Below, one piece after another: positions 20,311 through 31,091 of a DNA stretch of 64,000 nt (the stretch's first letter is position 1; each line of letters starts with the position of its first letter). Position numbers and translations under genes: made by a program. Below the pieces are notes generated by a model that worked only from the letters and a program-made list of their open reading frames with translations, made no database searches and was not told the DNA's origin. Origin of the DNA: Heloderma charlesbogerti (taxonomy: Eukaryota > Chordata > Lepidosauria > Squamata > Helodermatidae); NCBI GenBank assembly GCA_026122225.1, contig JANEZZ010002764.1:558001-622000 (forward strand). Direction: 5' to 3'.

Positions 20311-20444
20311 CAGGGGCAGGTAACCTCGTGCCTTCAAATGCTTGGGACTACAACTCCCAGCAGCCCCAGCCAATGTGGCCAGTGGTGAGGGATTATGGTA
20401 ATAATAGTCCAAATAGCTGGAGAGTGGCAAGTTGCCTCCTCCTG
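20311..20444. mobile_element. hAT-like palindromic MITE (ACTACAACTCCCAG type)
   Basis: The ends CAGGGGCAGGTAACCT and AAGTTGCCTCCTCCTG are imperfect inverted repeats. The flanks aggtaagg and atataagg match at 6 of 8 bases. The interior GGACTACAACTCCCAGCAGC is typical of a MITE also seen at 38432-38560, 48219-48353 and 55725-55858. Confidence 0.65.
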
Positions 20445-20853
20445 ATATAAGGTGTCTTCAGAGCTCCTTCTCACTCACTGGTCCCACCTTGCCTGAATTC
20501 TCTATCTCCTTTGCCTTTGGCCTCAAGCCTCCATCTCTTTCAGCTAACTACTTTCAAGAGCCACATTTTCAGATGAGGGCCAGCTCTATGTCTGGAGGAT
20601 GCTCTCAGCATGCTGCCCTTGCCAGTGTGCTCCTCACTGCAGTGGCCAAACGAGCCCCCTTTCCTCCCACATTCATCTCCACTTATCATAAGAGCAGCTG
20701 GGCAGGCGTACCGGCAGCAGTGGTTCTCCCTGTCACTGCGGAAGTGATACTGAATTTTCCATATAATACAGATTTACAACCTGCATGATTTTTTTTTTTT
20801 TATGGATTTCAGGTAGGGATGTGCAGAATGCCCTTGAGCAATTTGTTTAGTCT

Positions 20854-20916
<63 letters not shown>

Positions 20917-20943
20917 TCTCTCTCCCTCTCCCTCTCTGTGTGT
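20854..20943. repeat. (TGCC)n then (CT)n microsatellite
   Basis: About eight CTGC/TGCC units, followed by CT dinucleotides and TCCCTC units and a short TGTGTG end. Confidence 0.95.
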
Positions 20944-21493
20944 GTGTCTTCCTTTGAGATGTGCGCCCCAGCAAAACACAATGCCAGCTTCACTACACTT
21001 ACTTACTGGAAGTTTGGGAAAGAGGAGAGGCCCTTCCATTTTGGTGGGAGCCCCCAGTTCCCTCAGCTCCCTTGTCCAAGGTGAGGGTTTGTTTCCCTTT
21101 GGGGGGATAAGGTGGCAGGGATCCTACTTTGATTCTGCTCAACTGAATTGGAGAAGGGCTGTGGATTCTTACCATACTTCTCATTCTAGGGATGGCACCC
21201 TCCCTTGAGAGAGTAAATGAAAACAACATGCACTAGTGTCTTCTACTGAAGTATGAAATATGTGAGCCAGGGGATGTGGTACATGAGCCTAATTATGCAG
21301 TGTAAAAATTATGCAGTGTGGGAATTCCTTTCTCTGTATTCCAAGAAATGGCATGGATAATTTATCCTAACATCTGTTTTGACACATATGTACACTGCTG
21401 ATGCCACATTCCAGATTCCCAAACAGTGCTCAAATTATAAAGAGACCAACGGGAGCCCAGCTCTTTGACTTTGATGGTCCTCTTAGCTACTGG
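20944..21493. other. No gene recognised
   Basis: Unique sequence. A TAGGGATGTGCAGAAT motif at about 20815 looks like a hAT-type terminus, but I could not pair it with a matching end or duplication. Confidence 0.4.
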
Positions 21494-21654
21494 GGGTTGG
21501 ATCCAGATTTAGTCAGACCAGATAGTCTGGATCCATTAGTTGGATCCAGATTTAGTCTATTCTAAACCCATTGAGATCAATGGGACTTAAATTAGTCATG
21601 ACTGACTCAAGTCCTATTGAGTTAAGTCGATATGACTAAATCTGGATCCAACCC
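21494..21654. mobile_element. MITE with GGGTTGGATCCAGATTTAG inverted termini
   Basis: The left end GGGTTGGATCCAGATTTAGT and the right end CTAAATCTGGATCCAACCC are inverse copies of about 19 bp. A second copy of the left terminus lies at about 21540-21560, so the left end is duplicated. The flanking duplication is unclear and the superfamily is not assigned. Confidence 0.7.
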
Positions 21655-21734
21655 TGAATCTATGGTGGTGGTGGTGGGGAATAATTTGGCTAAAATTGGG
21701 CAGCATTAGGGGTGATCCTGGAATTTAATTACCC

Positions 21735-21756
21735 CCCCACACACACACACACACAT
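21735..21756. repeat. (AC)n microsatellite
   Basis: A CCCCCCCAC start followed by AC repeats. Confidence 0.9.
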
Positions 21757-22010
21757 TTTCTGCCCCAATTTGAACACTATCTCAAACTGAACTCAGGGAC
21801 GTGAGGATAGTACTTTGAGTATTTCAGCCTTACCCTGATCATAGCAAAGTCATCTTCTGTTCTGCCTTTCTTAATGCAAATTGTCCTTTAACCTTCTGGG
21901 AATCCATAAATCATGACTTGAGACAACTATTTTACCATACTCCCAGTTATGTTTTCCCCAGGTACACCTACTTCTTTACCTCCGTCCAAAAGCTATGTGT
22001 TTCCTCACAG

Positions 22011-22144
22011 AAGAATGTGAGGAAAGAAGGTTTAGACAGCAGAGTCTAGATGTAAACATGATTCAGGCATTAACAAAGATCCATGAGTATATAATCTGGA
22101 AAGTCGAAACAATTCAGTACAGCCTAGCCAGGGGTTTGCCACCA
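22011..22144 (+). CDS. Candidate host exon (134 nt)
   Basis: A strong acceptor (TATGTGTTTCCTCACAG, ending 22010) precedes a 134-nt open stretch ending at GTAAGC (22145-22150). The translation is protein-like and non-repetitive: ECEERRFRQQSLDVNMIQ, then ALTKIHEYIIWKVETIQYS, then LARGLPP. It enters at phase 1 and leaves at phase 0. I do not recognise the protein. The donor is weaker than consensus, and no partner exons were identified on this strand. Confidence 0.35.
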
Positions 22145-22458
22145 GTAAGCTTTTCAACAACTAGGAAACGTGATGTTGTTTTTCATGTTCCCTAAGATGG
22201 TGTATGTCAAGTAGTGTGTCCCAGTTGAAGAAGCCTAGAAATTTATATTTGATCCAGCAGTTCGCAAGGATAATACTGGTCTAGAATTTCACTTGCTAAG
22301 ATAGACATATGGTAGGTCCATGCATGCAGACAGAGACCATCTGCATTTCCAGAGGCTCTGAATGTTCTCATACCAAGAATAGCCTATCAAAAAATGTGGT
22401 CTTATACCAATAATAGCCCATAGAAATAGGACGGCTGTTTCATGTTATCTACTAGATC

Positions 22459-22914
22459 ATTTGGGAAACAATCCTATGGCCACTAGTCAGTGGCTAGATG
22501 GCCACTGGATATCTGGTTTTCTGGGAACCAGCCTCAGAGCTCATGCTCCAAGGTTGGTTCCCGGAGAACCAACCTTCCTCCACCTTCCGCGCTGCCTCGC
22601 AGGCAGTGTGAAACAGCCCTTTGCTCCGCGCTCACAAGAGGAGTGTGGAGCGGCCAAAACGGGGCATTCTGGGGGGCATTCCAGGGTGGGGAAGGTGGAA
22701 ATGCCAGTACGACATCCTATGTGTCGTCTGGCAGCCTCCTCCCCCACTCCGCCCTCCCATGGCTAGACAGCTGAAATTGGTTGTCTAGCTCCAATGCAGG
22801 GCAGGAGAAGTATGGAGGAAATGATCCCCTCCGTACTTCTCTTGCCCTGCATTAGATAGGCAGTCACCTCTGAGTTTGGAGGTGGCCGCCTATCTGCATG
22901 GGATTGCACCCTTA
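22459..22914 (+). mobile_element. PIF/Harbinger-like MITE, GGGTGCAATCCTAT family, copy 1
   Basis: It runs from about GGGAAACAATCCTATGGCC to GGGATTGCACCC|TTA. Homologous copies are at 26395-26849 (opposite strand) and 48766-49187, sharing GGTTCCCGGA.., GAGTGTGGAGCGGCC, GGAAGGTGGAAATGCC, GCAGGGCAGGAGAAG and CCTCTGAGTTTGGAGGTGG. The interior holds a palindrome (CTCCGTACTTCTC.. against GAGAAGTATGGAGG). Confidence 0.65.
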
Positions 22915-24485
22915 AATGATGAAGATACAGAAGGTTAAGGGATCCTCCAGAACTGAGTCTGTCCATCCCTAATGATAGGAGTTGTACTCCAAAAGATCTC
23001 GAGGGCCACAAGTTACCCATCCCTGCAGTAGACCTTCCAGACGACACTTCCAGCAGTGATGAGAAAGCACAACTGGAGGTGTCTCACAGACATCCTGTGG
23101 GGCTGGGGCATAAGTTATCATTGCTGTATTGTCTTGGCTATGCCACCCATGATGATCCTGCCTTTCCATCTGGACTAGAAAAGATAAGAATGACGATCAG
23201 CTGAATGCAGATTGTGGGTGCTCTATGATCACCACCAAAATATTTGTGGAGGTGTCCTTACAAAATTAGACTATTCCAGGAAAGAAGGGAAGGAAGAGCA
23301 AGCCTGACCTTTTGAATGACGAGGTCGGTTTCTAGCCAGAGGACTGCAGTTTTTAATTCTTTGGATGTTCTGCGCTATTTTTAGTATTATTTATTGCTAA
23401 AAATGCATCATTTCTTTTCCCATTAATTATACGTCTGAAGTTATAAACCAGGGATGACAATCTTCTTTTCTGTCATGGATAGCATTGCCTCATGGGTAAT
23501 CTATCACGGACCACATGAGAGTGGTAAGTGGGGTCAAAGTCAGCAGTGGACAAGGCCAGAGTCAAAAGTGGATGGGTCACCCCTTTTCTCTTTTTCTTTC
23601 TGCCACTTCTTTTTCTCTCTCTTTCTGCCACCTCCTTCTCTCTCTCCCCCCCTCTCTCTCTCTCCCCCCCCCCTCAGTGGGATGCCAGGGAACTGAGGGA
23701 AGGGACAGATTGGACTTGCCACATGTCTGGACTCATCACATGCAGAAGGCATTTGAAATTAGGCCAAGGGTCACAGATGCCCACCCCTGTTATAATCTTA
23801 TGCTCATGGCATCAGGTTGTTCTTGGGTTAAGTTTCTCATATATTCCAAAACATGGTTTAGCAGAGGAAAGGAAATATCACATTCTAGCTGAGACAATCA
23901 TGACCATTCAGGAATTTTGAGCAGCTATTGGAGGCTTATAGCTTATGGAGCACGTGGGTACATATGTTGGTTTGTCCACAGAGGGCTCCTGGGTCATGAA
24001 CGCCTGTCACTTACAGCAGAAAATATATGTGGTATCTAGAGATGGGTGACAAATTGGTTGGGTTCACATTTTAATGCATACTTAGCAAATTCACACTTCC
24101 CAAACCTGCAGATGAACCAGAATGCACTTATACTGCAATATTTAGACTTCTCTGAATTTTTCAATGCAGTATGTAAATCAAAATATGTACACCAGCTTTC
24201 ATGTAATAGGGGAAAGTGCACACCATATACATATATTGGGGGAAAGTACACACAGAAATAAGGATATTAGGGGAAAGAGCACACAAAAATTAGGGCATTA
24301 GGTATATTAGGGAGAATTGCCTGTATGTGTGTATATTCGAGACACTGCCTAACAGTGCGTATACTGGGGAAAGTGCATATACAAATTGTGTATATTAATG
24401 TGCACGAAAATAAGTAGAATTTTTCATGTTGACTTTTTAGAAAAAAAGGAGCAAACTGATGCAGAAACATGACAGGATAAACCTA
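22915..24485. other. No gene recognised; fragments of MITEs
   Basis: 22975-23035 resembles one half of the ACTCC/CATCTGGAGGGCC MITE (GGAGTTGTACTCCA.., GAGGGCCACAAGTTACCCA). A CT-rich tract lies at 23580-23676. An A/T-rich hAT-like sequence starts TAGAGATGGGTGACAAATTG at 24037 and runs to about 24460 with repeated GGGGAAAGTGCACA units; its right terminus was not found. Confidence 0.45.
23580..23676. repeat. CT-rich low-complexity tract
   Basis: An irregular polypyrimidine run of CTTTTTCT, CTCTCTC and CCCCCC blocks. Confidence 0.9.
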
Positions 24486-24722
24486 ATGAAAGCCAGTGTG
24501 GTGCAGCGGTTAGACTGTTGTGGTGGAACTGGGGAGACCTGGGTTCAAGTCCCCATTCAGCCACAAAGCTCACTGGGTGACTTTAGGCCAGTCGCTTTCT
24601 CTCAGCCTAACCTACCTCACAGAGCTTGTTGTGAGGATAAAACAGAAAGGGGGAGGATCAAATTCCCCACCTTGGGCTCCTTGGAGGAAAAGGCAGGATA
24701 CAAATGTAACAAATAAATAAAT
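24486..24722 (+). mobile_element. tRNA-derived SINE
   Basis: The 5' part has pol III promoter boxes: A box TGGTGCAGCGG and B box GGTTCAAGTCC, about 50 bp apart. The body is TGGGTGACTTTAGGCCAGTC..CCTAACCTACCTCACAG..GTTGTGAGGATAAAA, then GGCTCCTTGGAGGAAAAGG..ATACAAATGTAA and an (AAAT)n tail. The same family lies reversed at 31368-31597. This is a common reptilian tRNA-SINE layout, and no functional tRNA fold is retained. Confidence 0.85.
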
Positions 24723-26394
24723 ACATTAATAAAATGGTGGGAAAAGGGGAAACAGCAGAACTGAACTTGACCAATTTGTCTACCTCTAGTGGGGGCTCCA
24801 GTGTCTTCTTCTAAGGAATGAGCGAGGGATGGCATTTGTCAAGTTGTTGCTGTGAATGCATTAGGGCCCTAGAAGCGCCCTGAAGTGCTGAAGAGATGAT
24901 GGTAGTTCAGAAGACGATCATGCATGCTCAGTTTTCAATGAGGGGAACTCATAATCAGTGCAGAACTGCAAAACATATGACTGAAATGTAGATTTTATTT
25001 TTGAAGGCTGCAAAGCATTTTAAAAAACATGTTGGAATCCTAATCTCAAATTGGAGTTTGGAATCATTCTTAGATCTAATAAAGCCAAATTCAAGTCTGA
25101 TTTTTCTAAACATAGGAAAATTTGGATGTGATCGAAGAACACTCAAAACCTTAAAAAAACCCAACCCATGATTATACAACACCATATCCCAGCTTGGCAC
25201 TTTCCTCCCGCCTTGGATATGCACCCAGTAAATGGATCCTTCCAGTTTTAGATCTGACAGGTATATAATAGGTTTGGCACAATGCTAAGTGAGACGTGGA
25301 GATTCATATGTAGTATTTGGCATTGGATGAAACTACCACTACGCTGCTGCAAGATCATGCAAGCAACAGTAATGCTGACATCAGTAGGGTGTTGTTACAA
25401 CATAATGGCCCTGATTCAAGCCTTCACGTGGCTAACCCTTTCCCCTCTCCCCACCCACAGCAGCAGATCGACACTGTTGCATGTCCCAGACCCGAAATGG
25501 GGCTACACGTGGACAACTCCAGCTGGTGGATTAGGAAGGGACTCATGGCAGCATCCAAGTAGGGGATCTGTGCATAGGGTGGCCTCTTAAGCATCACCCA
25601 AAAATGAGGACAAAAGAAGATACTGATGTGCATATAATTTGCATGCACTAATTTATATGTGTAAATGCACATTCAGAAATAATTATTATAATTTTTTAAA
25701 AACTACAGTCCATCTCACCCTTGTGTAGAAGACAGCAGTGAGTTCGCACATCACATTAAGCCACCCTGACAATAAGCCACAGCGGGCCGGGCTGGTGGTG
25801 TTCTTGATACTCCCAACAGGTGGCTGGGAGATCTGCAGGCTGCCATGGCTTATTCCCCTTCAGTCCTCCTGCCCACTTGACGCACACATCCCCAACGCCT
25901 TTGTGCTGGAAATCCTCATTTCCTCATTCCCTGCATCAGCATGGTCTCTGCAGTTGGTCTGCTGGGACTACCAGCTCATGAGGGAAAACCCCCTCTCACA
26001 TCATGCATGTACTTTTCTGAGCTTTATGAATGTGGTAACCCATTTGCAAGCTTTGTTTAAACAAAAACTATTTGGGGTCTTGTGCAAGTGCACAGGAGTG
26101 CAAGACCACCTGTCCGCTATTTAGCCCAGCATAATGATATCCACCTCTTGTCAATGTCCTTGTCAATTTCATCCTCCACTTGGTGCTTGCCTTGCTAGCA
26201 AACACCTTCTTTTAAAAAGGCGCATCTCGTACTACTGAAGCAATTACACCTGAACAACCTAACAACAAGCCATTGGTTCTCAGGGTACCTTGTTTGTGGA
26301 AAACAACCCATGATGAAGGAGAAAAAAACACTCTGGCTTTGGACATCATGACAAGATAACCTGAAACAAGCCCTGGTGACAAGCCACAGTGGCT
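24723..26394. other. No gene recognised
   Basis: Unique sequence without motif-bearing frames. The frames at 25282-25590 and 25738-26124 have no recognisable domain. Confidence 0.45.
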
Positions 26395-26849
26395 TAGGGC
26401 GCAATCCTATAGGGATAGGAGGCTGCCTCCGAACTCGGAGGTGACCGCCTATCCAATGCAGGGCAGGAGAAGCACGGAGGAGATCGTTCCCTCCGCACTC
26501 CTCCTGCCCTGCATTTGCGGCTAGACAGCCGATTGCAGCTGTCTAGCTGCAGGAAGGCAGAGCAGGGGAGGAGGCTGCTGGATGACACATAGGATGTGTC
26601 ATACCAGCATTTCCACCTTCCCCAACCCAGAACACCCCCCGGAATGCCCAGTTTTGGCCGCTCCGCATTCCTCTTGCGAGTGTGGAGTGTGGGGCTGTTC
26701 TGCACTGCCTCAGAGGCAGCGCGGAAGCGTGGGAAGGTTGGTTCTCTGGGAATTGACCTCAGAGTGTGGGCTCCGAGGTTGGTTCCCGGAAAACCACCTA
26801 TCCTATGGCCATGTAGCTGCTGACTAGCAGCCAAAAGATTGCTCCCCCT
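26395..26849 (-). mobile_element. PIF/Harbinger-like MITE, GGGTGCAATCCTAT family, copy 2
   Basis: It starts at TTA|GGGCGCAATCCTAT and ends near AAAGATTGCTCCCC, in the opposite orientation to 22459-22914. Palindromic GCAGGGCAGGAGAAGCACGG / CACTCCTCCTGCCCTGC blocks flank 26460-26515. Confidence 0.65.
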
Positions 26850-27873
26850 GCGTGTCATGTGAACTGGGTCAATGACAAGGTGACCTGTGTACCTGCCTGT
26901 TCTGTCTGCTGATGGGCAACCATTTTTATGTGTGTGTTTTTAATCTTTAAACCAGAATTAGACAGGGCAGCACTTCAAATACAGGATGCCTGCAAATAGA
27001 GATCTGTCCCCTGTGGAAGTGAGCATGTGGCCATCCAATGACATTTTTGTATATATGGCACCTAGCTGGATGGGGCTGAGTATAGGCAGGGGTGCTGGTT
27101 CAAATTTAAAGAATGGGAACAAAATGGAGAATCAAACAAGGTTTCTTACCTAGATTACTCCAATTCTGCACAATAGAATTAACAGCAGTCCCACATAATT
27201 TAGGATCCTACCACCAGTTTCAGGGAGGAAAAAGTCCTGGGCCAGATCTACAAGGAGACGTTTTTTGAGGCAATTCCTTTTAAGCCAGATTTAAATGAAA
27301 TCACGCTAGCCCCTCCCAAGGCAAACGGTAGCTAGTAAAGCAGTTTATACATTAATAATAATCCACTTGCATGGGGCAAACGGCACCTGAAACCGTGGGG
27401 TTGGGTGGGTTAATTGCCACGAGTAGAAATGAATGTCACCAACTGTATAGGTGCAGGGCAGCAAATGAACAGAGGTTTTCTCCCCACACCTCTCCCCCCT
27501 CCCCACTTTCAGTGAACTGCAATGGAGGATGAGTTACTTTGAAATAGGCAACTTTAGCAGACAGCAGTCGCCTGCATACCCAGCCCCTCTCTGCGTGATT
27601 AGGGGTCATGTGGGGGCTATCAGCTATTAAAATCAGTAAGGCTCTCCATACCTGTGCTGCGCATCTCCATAAGTGCATACATTCACACTTTCACAGCAGC
27701 ACAGTTTGAAGCTGGATCTCGACCACTCTCCCCACTGCCCCAGGCAGTGAACTGAACTGCAATACAGGATGAGTTACTTCCAAGTAGGGATGCATAGTTT
27801 TAAAATGGCAGGCTTGGGGCTTGCTCTCCACCACTCCCACTCCCCACTCCCATGCTCAATGAATATTTATAAC
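26850..27873. other. No gene recognised
   Basis: Unique sequence. A local near-repeat is present: CAGTGAACTGCAATGGAGGATGAGTT.. at about 27510 and CAGTGAACTGAACTGCAATACAGGATGAGTT.. at about 27745 share about 30 bp, together with nearby GAGTTACTT.. sequence. Confidence 0.45.
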
Positions 27874-28738
27874 TAGGGATGTACAAAACTCACTTACCTT
27901 TTTGAAGGGTGGCATTTGTGGGGGGGGAGGCGCTCCGTCCCTCCCCCCGAAATTCTGTTCGGGGGGGAGGTGCTCCATCCCTCCCCCCCGAATCCTAGCT
28001 GGCCGGCTCCACTCCTCAGGGATTCTGCGGAGCCGCCGGCCGGCTCCTCCAGTGGCCGGACATCCGGCCGCTGACTAGCAGGGACGTAAATGGCGGCGGC
28101 CGTAGCCGCCGCTGTTTGCGTCCCTGCAGTCAGCCGCAATAGGCTACGTAAATGTTTACGTAGCCTATCACGGCTGATTTAAAAGAAAAAACAAACAAAT
28201 GTGCATACGCAAATGGCGGCGCCCATGGGCGCCGCCATTTGCCTTCCTTATTTTGGCACGTCTTAGTCTACGTAAACATTTACGTAGACTAAGACGTGCC
28301 AAAATAAGGAACGCAAATGGCGGCGCCCATGGGCGCCGCCATTTGCGTACGCGTGTTTTTTTTCTTTTAAATCAGCCGTGATAACCTACGTAAACATTTA
28401 TGTAGCCTATCACGGTGTTTTTTAAAAATCTAGCTGTGATAGGCTACGTAAATCTTTACGTAGCCTATCGTGTTTGTTTGTTTGTTTGTTTTTTTAACTG
28501 GAAATGGCGGCGGCGGCAGCTGGTCGGAAGACCGGCTGCCGCCGCCGCCGCCACCGAACCACCACCGGAGCCACCGCCAGAGCCGCCGGAGCCAGGAAGA
28601 TCTGCCCAAGGTAAGTCCCATCCCGGGGGGGGGGGGTGGCGTGGGGGTGGCAGACCATTCCGCCACTGATTTCGGGGGGCTGAATGCACTGGCATTCGGT
28701 CTCCCCGAGATCCGTGGTGGAATTCTCTGACATCCTTA
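27874..28738 (+). mobile_element. pal-hAT copy, complete, TSD tttataac
   Basis: It starts TAGGGATGTACAAAACTCAC and ends GAATTCTCTGACATCCTTA. The duplication tttataac is exact at 27866-27873 and 28739-28746. It shows the canonical order: head with TTACC (27895), G/C-rich blocks, CGGCCGTAGCCG hairpin (28090-28125), GTAAATGTTTAC palindrome (28135-28175), CCCATGGG palindrome (28205-28245), GACGTGCC-type palindrome (28255-28300), second CCCATGGG palindrome (28315-28350), two more GATAGGCTA palindromes (28375-28470), AGACCGGC hairpin (28520-28545), AAG|GTAAGT (28608-28616), tail hairpin. This is the best reference copy. Confidence 0.95.
28504..28610 (+). other. Candidate first-exon module (107 nt, ATG to splice donor)
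   Basis: An ATG in GGAAATGGC context opens a frame that begins MAAAAAGRKTGCR and stays open to CCCAAG|GTAAGT; the TAA of the donor is the first in-frame stop. Modules of exactly the same 107-nt length occur at 41858-41964, 51996-52102 and 52655-52761. Shared opening residues are MA-x-AAAG-x-KTGCR. It could be a first coding exon, a micro-ORF, or an accident of a GC-rich hairpin. Confidence 0.35.
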
Positions 28739-28746
28739 TTTATAAC

Positions 28747-29354
28747 AGCAGGCAGAGGAATCCTCCCACCCCCTCTGCACCTGTATTCAGCAAAGTGCAG
28801 TTTATATCCAGGTAGACATGACTCTCCTCTCCTCATGCCCACCCCACCCCACTTTCCCTTCTGCCAATCAGCACTGCTCCAGCAGCCTGCAGCAAGGGCA
28901 GTTCAGCTCACACGAGACTGCCAAATGCACCGAAACCGCCACGACGGGAAAATCCATCAGTAAACCAGTTTCACAAAATCTGGATTTTACAGCAAGAAAA
29001 GGCGGGCTGGCTATTGAGAAAGGCATGCGGCATATACCACAATCATCTCCAGGGTGCAGTAGAATCAGAGTAGAAGTCCTGTGTAGATGCCCCCCTCCCC
29101 CCAGAGATGCTTGCAAACAAAGCCCTTAAATGTACTTCAAGGACAAAAGAAATAAAATATGTTGAAAACCGATGTATTTTTGAAAAATATATATAAAAAA
29201 CAAAAATATTTTCACTTCATAACAGTGGCAGCCAAGGAAGAAGATGGTAATCCTAGCATTTTTGCCTCCTGGCATGGTCATGCTGAGCTCTTAAAAAACA
29301 GACCCGCAATAAAAAAAGTGGTTTCAAGCTGGAATGAAACACGGAATCAAATCT
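28747..29354. other. No gene recognised
   Basis: Unique sequence. The 103-codon frame 28818-29129 has no domain that I recognise. Confidence 0.45.
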
Positions 29355-29440
29355 GATATGAAATATTTCATTTCATTTCATTTATTATATTTCTATACCG
29401 CCCCATAGCCAAAGCTCTCTGGGAGGTTCACAATATACAT
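29355..29440 (-). mobile_element. L2 (subfamily a) 3' end fragment
   Basis: ATTTCTATACCGCCCCATAG.. and CCAAAGCTCTCTGGGAGG match the tail of the full-length L2 at 6263-6340 in the same orientation. Confidence 0.85.
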
Positions 29441-30680
29441 TCCAGTGAGAAGATTAGATAGTACCATTACTGCAAATGTCTAAAGCATTGTTATTATTAA
29501 GCATACAACACTTAGAGGCTGAAGTGCAGATAACTACAAGGGGAAATGAAAATGCTAACTGGCCACTTCTGCTTGTGGATGCACAAGCCTTGCATAATAA
29601 ACTGGAAATGGCTTCTGTATGTGGAGCAGGTCTGGATGCTGCTTGATTTACCTGGTGGAAATTTCTGGAGCAGGAAAAATAGGTGTACCACATATTGATG
29701 GTGATTTCTGGGTGGTGGCCTCATTGTCTCATGTGCTTTAAACTAAGTTCAGATGTATTGGAAAATCAGAGAATGAACTGCATGCCCTCTCCCACTCTCC
29801 TCTTCTTTCACACTCACAAGGCGATCAAAAGCTTCTGCTTTCCATTTTAAACTAACTACAGTTTCACATGATGTCCAAGCTCAGGGAGCCACGGTTGATT
29901 TAAACTATGGGTAGTGAGGAAAAACTAGTATCAACATGTTTTCAGATCCTGGATTGTTCTCAAACAGTAGTGTAACCCATACATAGGCAACCCACAACCC
30001 TTGGCTACTCTCTGTGCAGCCTGCCAGAGCCTTGGTGTTCCATGCCCACTGATCACTGAACAGCTGAGGGGTGGGGAACAGGTTGCTGTATCACGATCAC
30101 TGGGGCAGAGCAGAGAAAAAGCCTCTCCCCCCAGTATCAATCCTGAACCCCGTCACTGTTTCCTCGCTGTCGTTAGCAGTAAGGAAACACTCTCTATATC
30201 AGGATCAGTGGCAGGGGGCAAGGTTAGTGTTGTTGTGGGGGAGAGGCTTTCACTTTGCCCCCTCCCAGTGACCCTGATTCAGAGATTGCTGTTCCTTTGC
30301 TCTTTAAAGTCTTCCACCCCAGGAATCCTATCCCCTGATCTAGCAGTAGACAGGAAGGGAAACTTTGAACCTCCCCATCTCTGCATGTTGAGATATGAGT
30401 GGGTGAGTGGAAGCATGTGCGTGTCTGTGTGTGCATGCATATGCGTGTGTGCATGCAATCATACTCATGTGTATGTGTGTGTGCATCTAAGTGTGCATGC
30501 ATGTGCAGCCCCCAAGCCACCATGTTTTGACATTGGGCCTTCGGGGTTTTAAGCAAACCAGAATTCCCCGAGTCTCTGCTTGCACAGTGTTGGCTGGAAA
30601 GGAACTATTTACCAACTACATCTGATAACAAAGAACTGGTATAGCAGAGTAACAAATAGACTGAGCTGTGAATCAGGAAA
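29441..30680. other. No gene recognised
   Basis: Unique sequence, with a simple GTGTGCATG-rich tract at 30415-30508. The long plus-strand frame 30001-30552 has no splice context or domain, and part of it is the simple repeat. Confidence 0.45.
30415..30508. repeat. GTGTGCATG-rich simple repeat
   Basis: A degenerate alternating purine/pyrimidine repeat (GTGTGTGCATGCATATGCGTGTG...). Confidence 0.9.
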
Positions 30681-31091
30681 TAGGGATGTACCGATGGTGT
30701 AAAATCTGTTCTGTCTGTGTTTCACAGATTGTCAAGTGCCTTTTGTTCCATTCCATCATCCGCCTATCCAAGGAATTGCAATTTTTGTTTCCAAATTTGT
30801 GCAAATTCACACTTGTGCAATCTTGTATGTGTGAAAATGCATGAATTCCCCCCAAAGGCACATTTTCCTGCTTTAGTCTATGGGGAAATGCACATTTTTG
30901 GCCAGGTTATTAAAATTTTGTGTATTTTTCTATGATGAAATTTGTGCAAAATTTGGGAATGTTAGAAAACTAGTCCACAAGTCGGTGGAATCCACCCAAC
31001 AGGGGGAAAGCCTCTATCATGTCCACAGGTTGGATTCATGAAAATCTGAACTCATTTGGTTCTGTTCCAGATTTTTTCTCCAACATCCCTA
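30681..31091 (+). mobile_element. hAT-like A/T-rich MITE
   Basis: It starts TAGGGATGTACCGATGG and ends TTCTCCAACATCCCTA. The flanks tcaggaaa (30673-30680) and tcaagaca (31092-31099) match at 6 of 8 bases. The body has GTGCAAATTCACACTTGTGC, GAAAATGCATGAATTCC and GGGGAAATGCACATTTTTGG. Confidence 0.6.

Noticed and set aside
24486..24560. A tRNA gene
   Set aside because: A and B boxes are present but the cloverleaf is lost and the sequence continues into a SINE body and an AAAT tail.
27890..28740. CpG-island gene promoter
   Set aside because: High CpG content belongs to a bounded transposon with TSD; all similar islands in the window coincide with pal-hAT copies.
30001..30552. 183-codon plus-strand frame
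   Set aside because: Its C-terminal part is the GTGTGCATG simple repeat and the rest has no recognisable motif.
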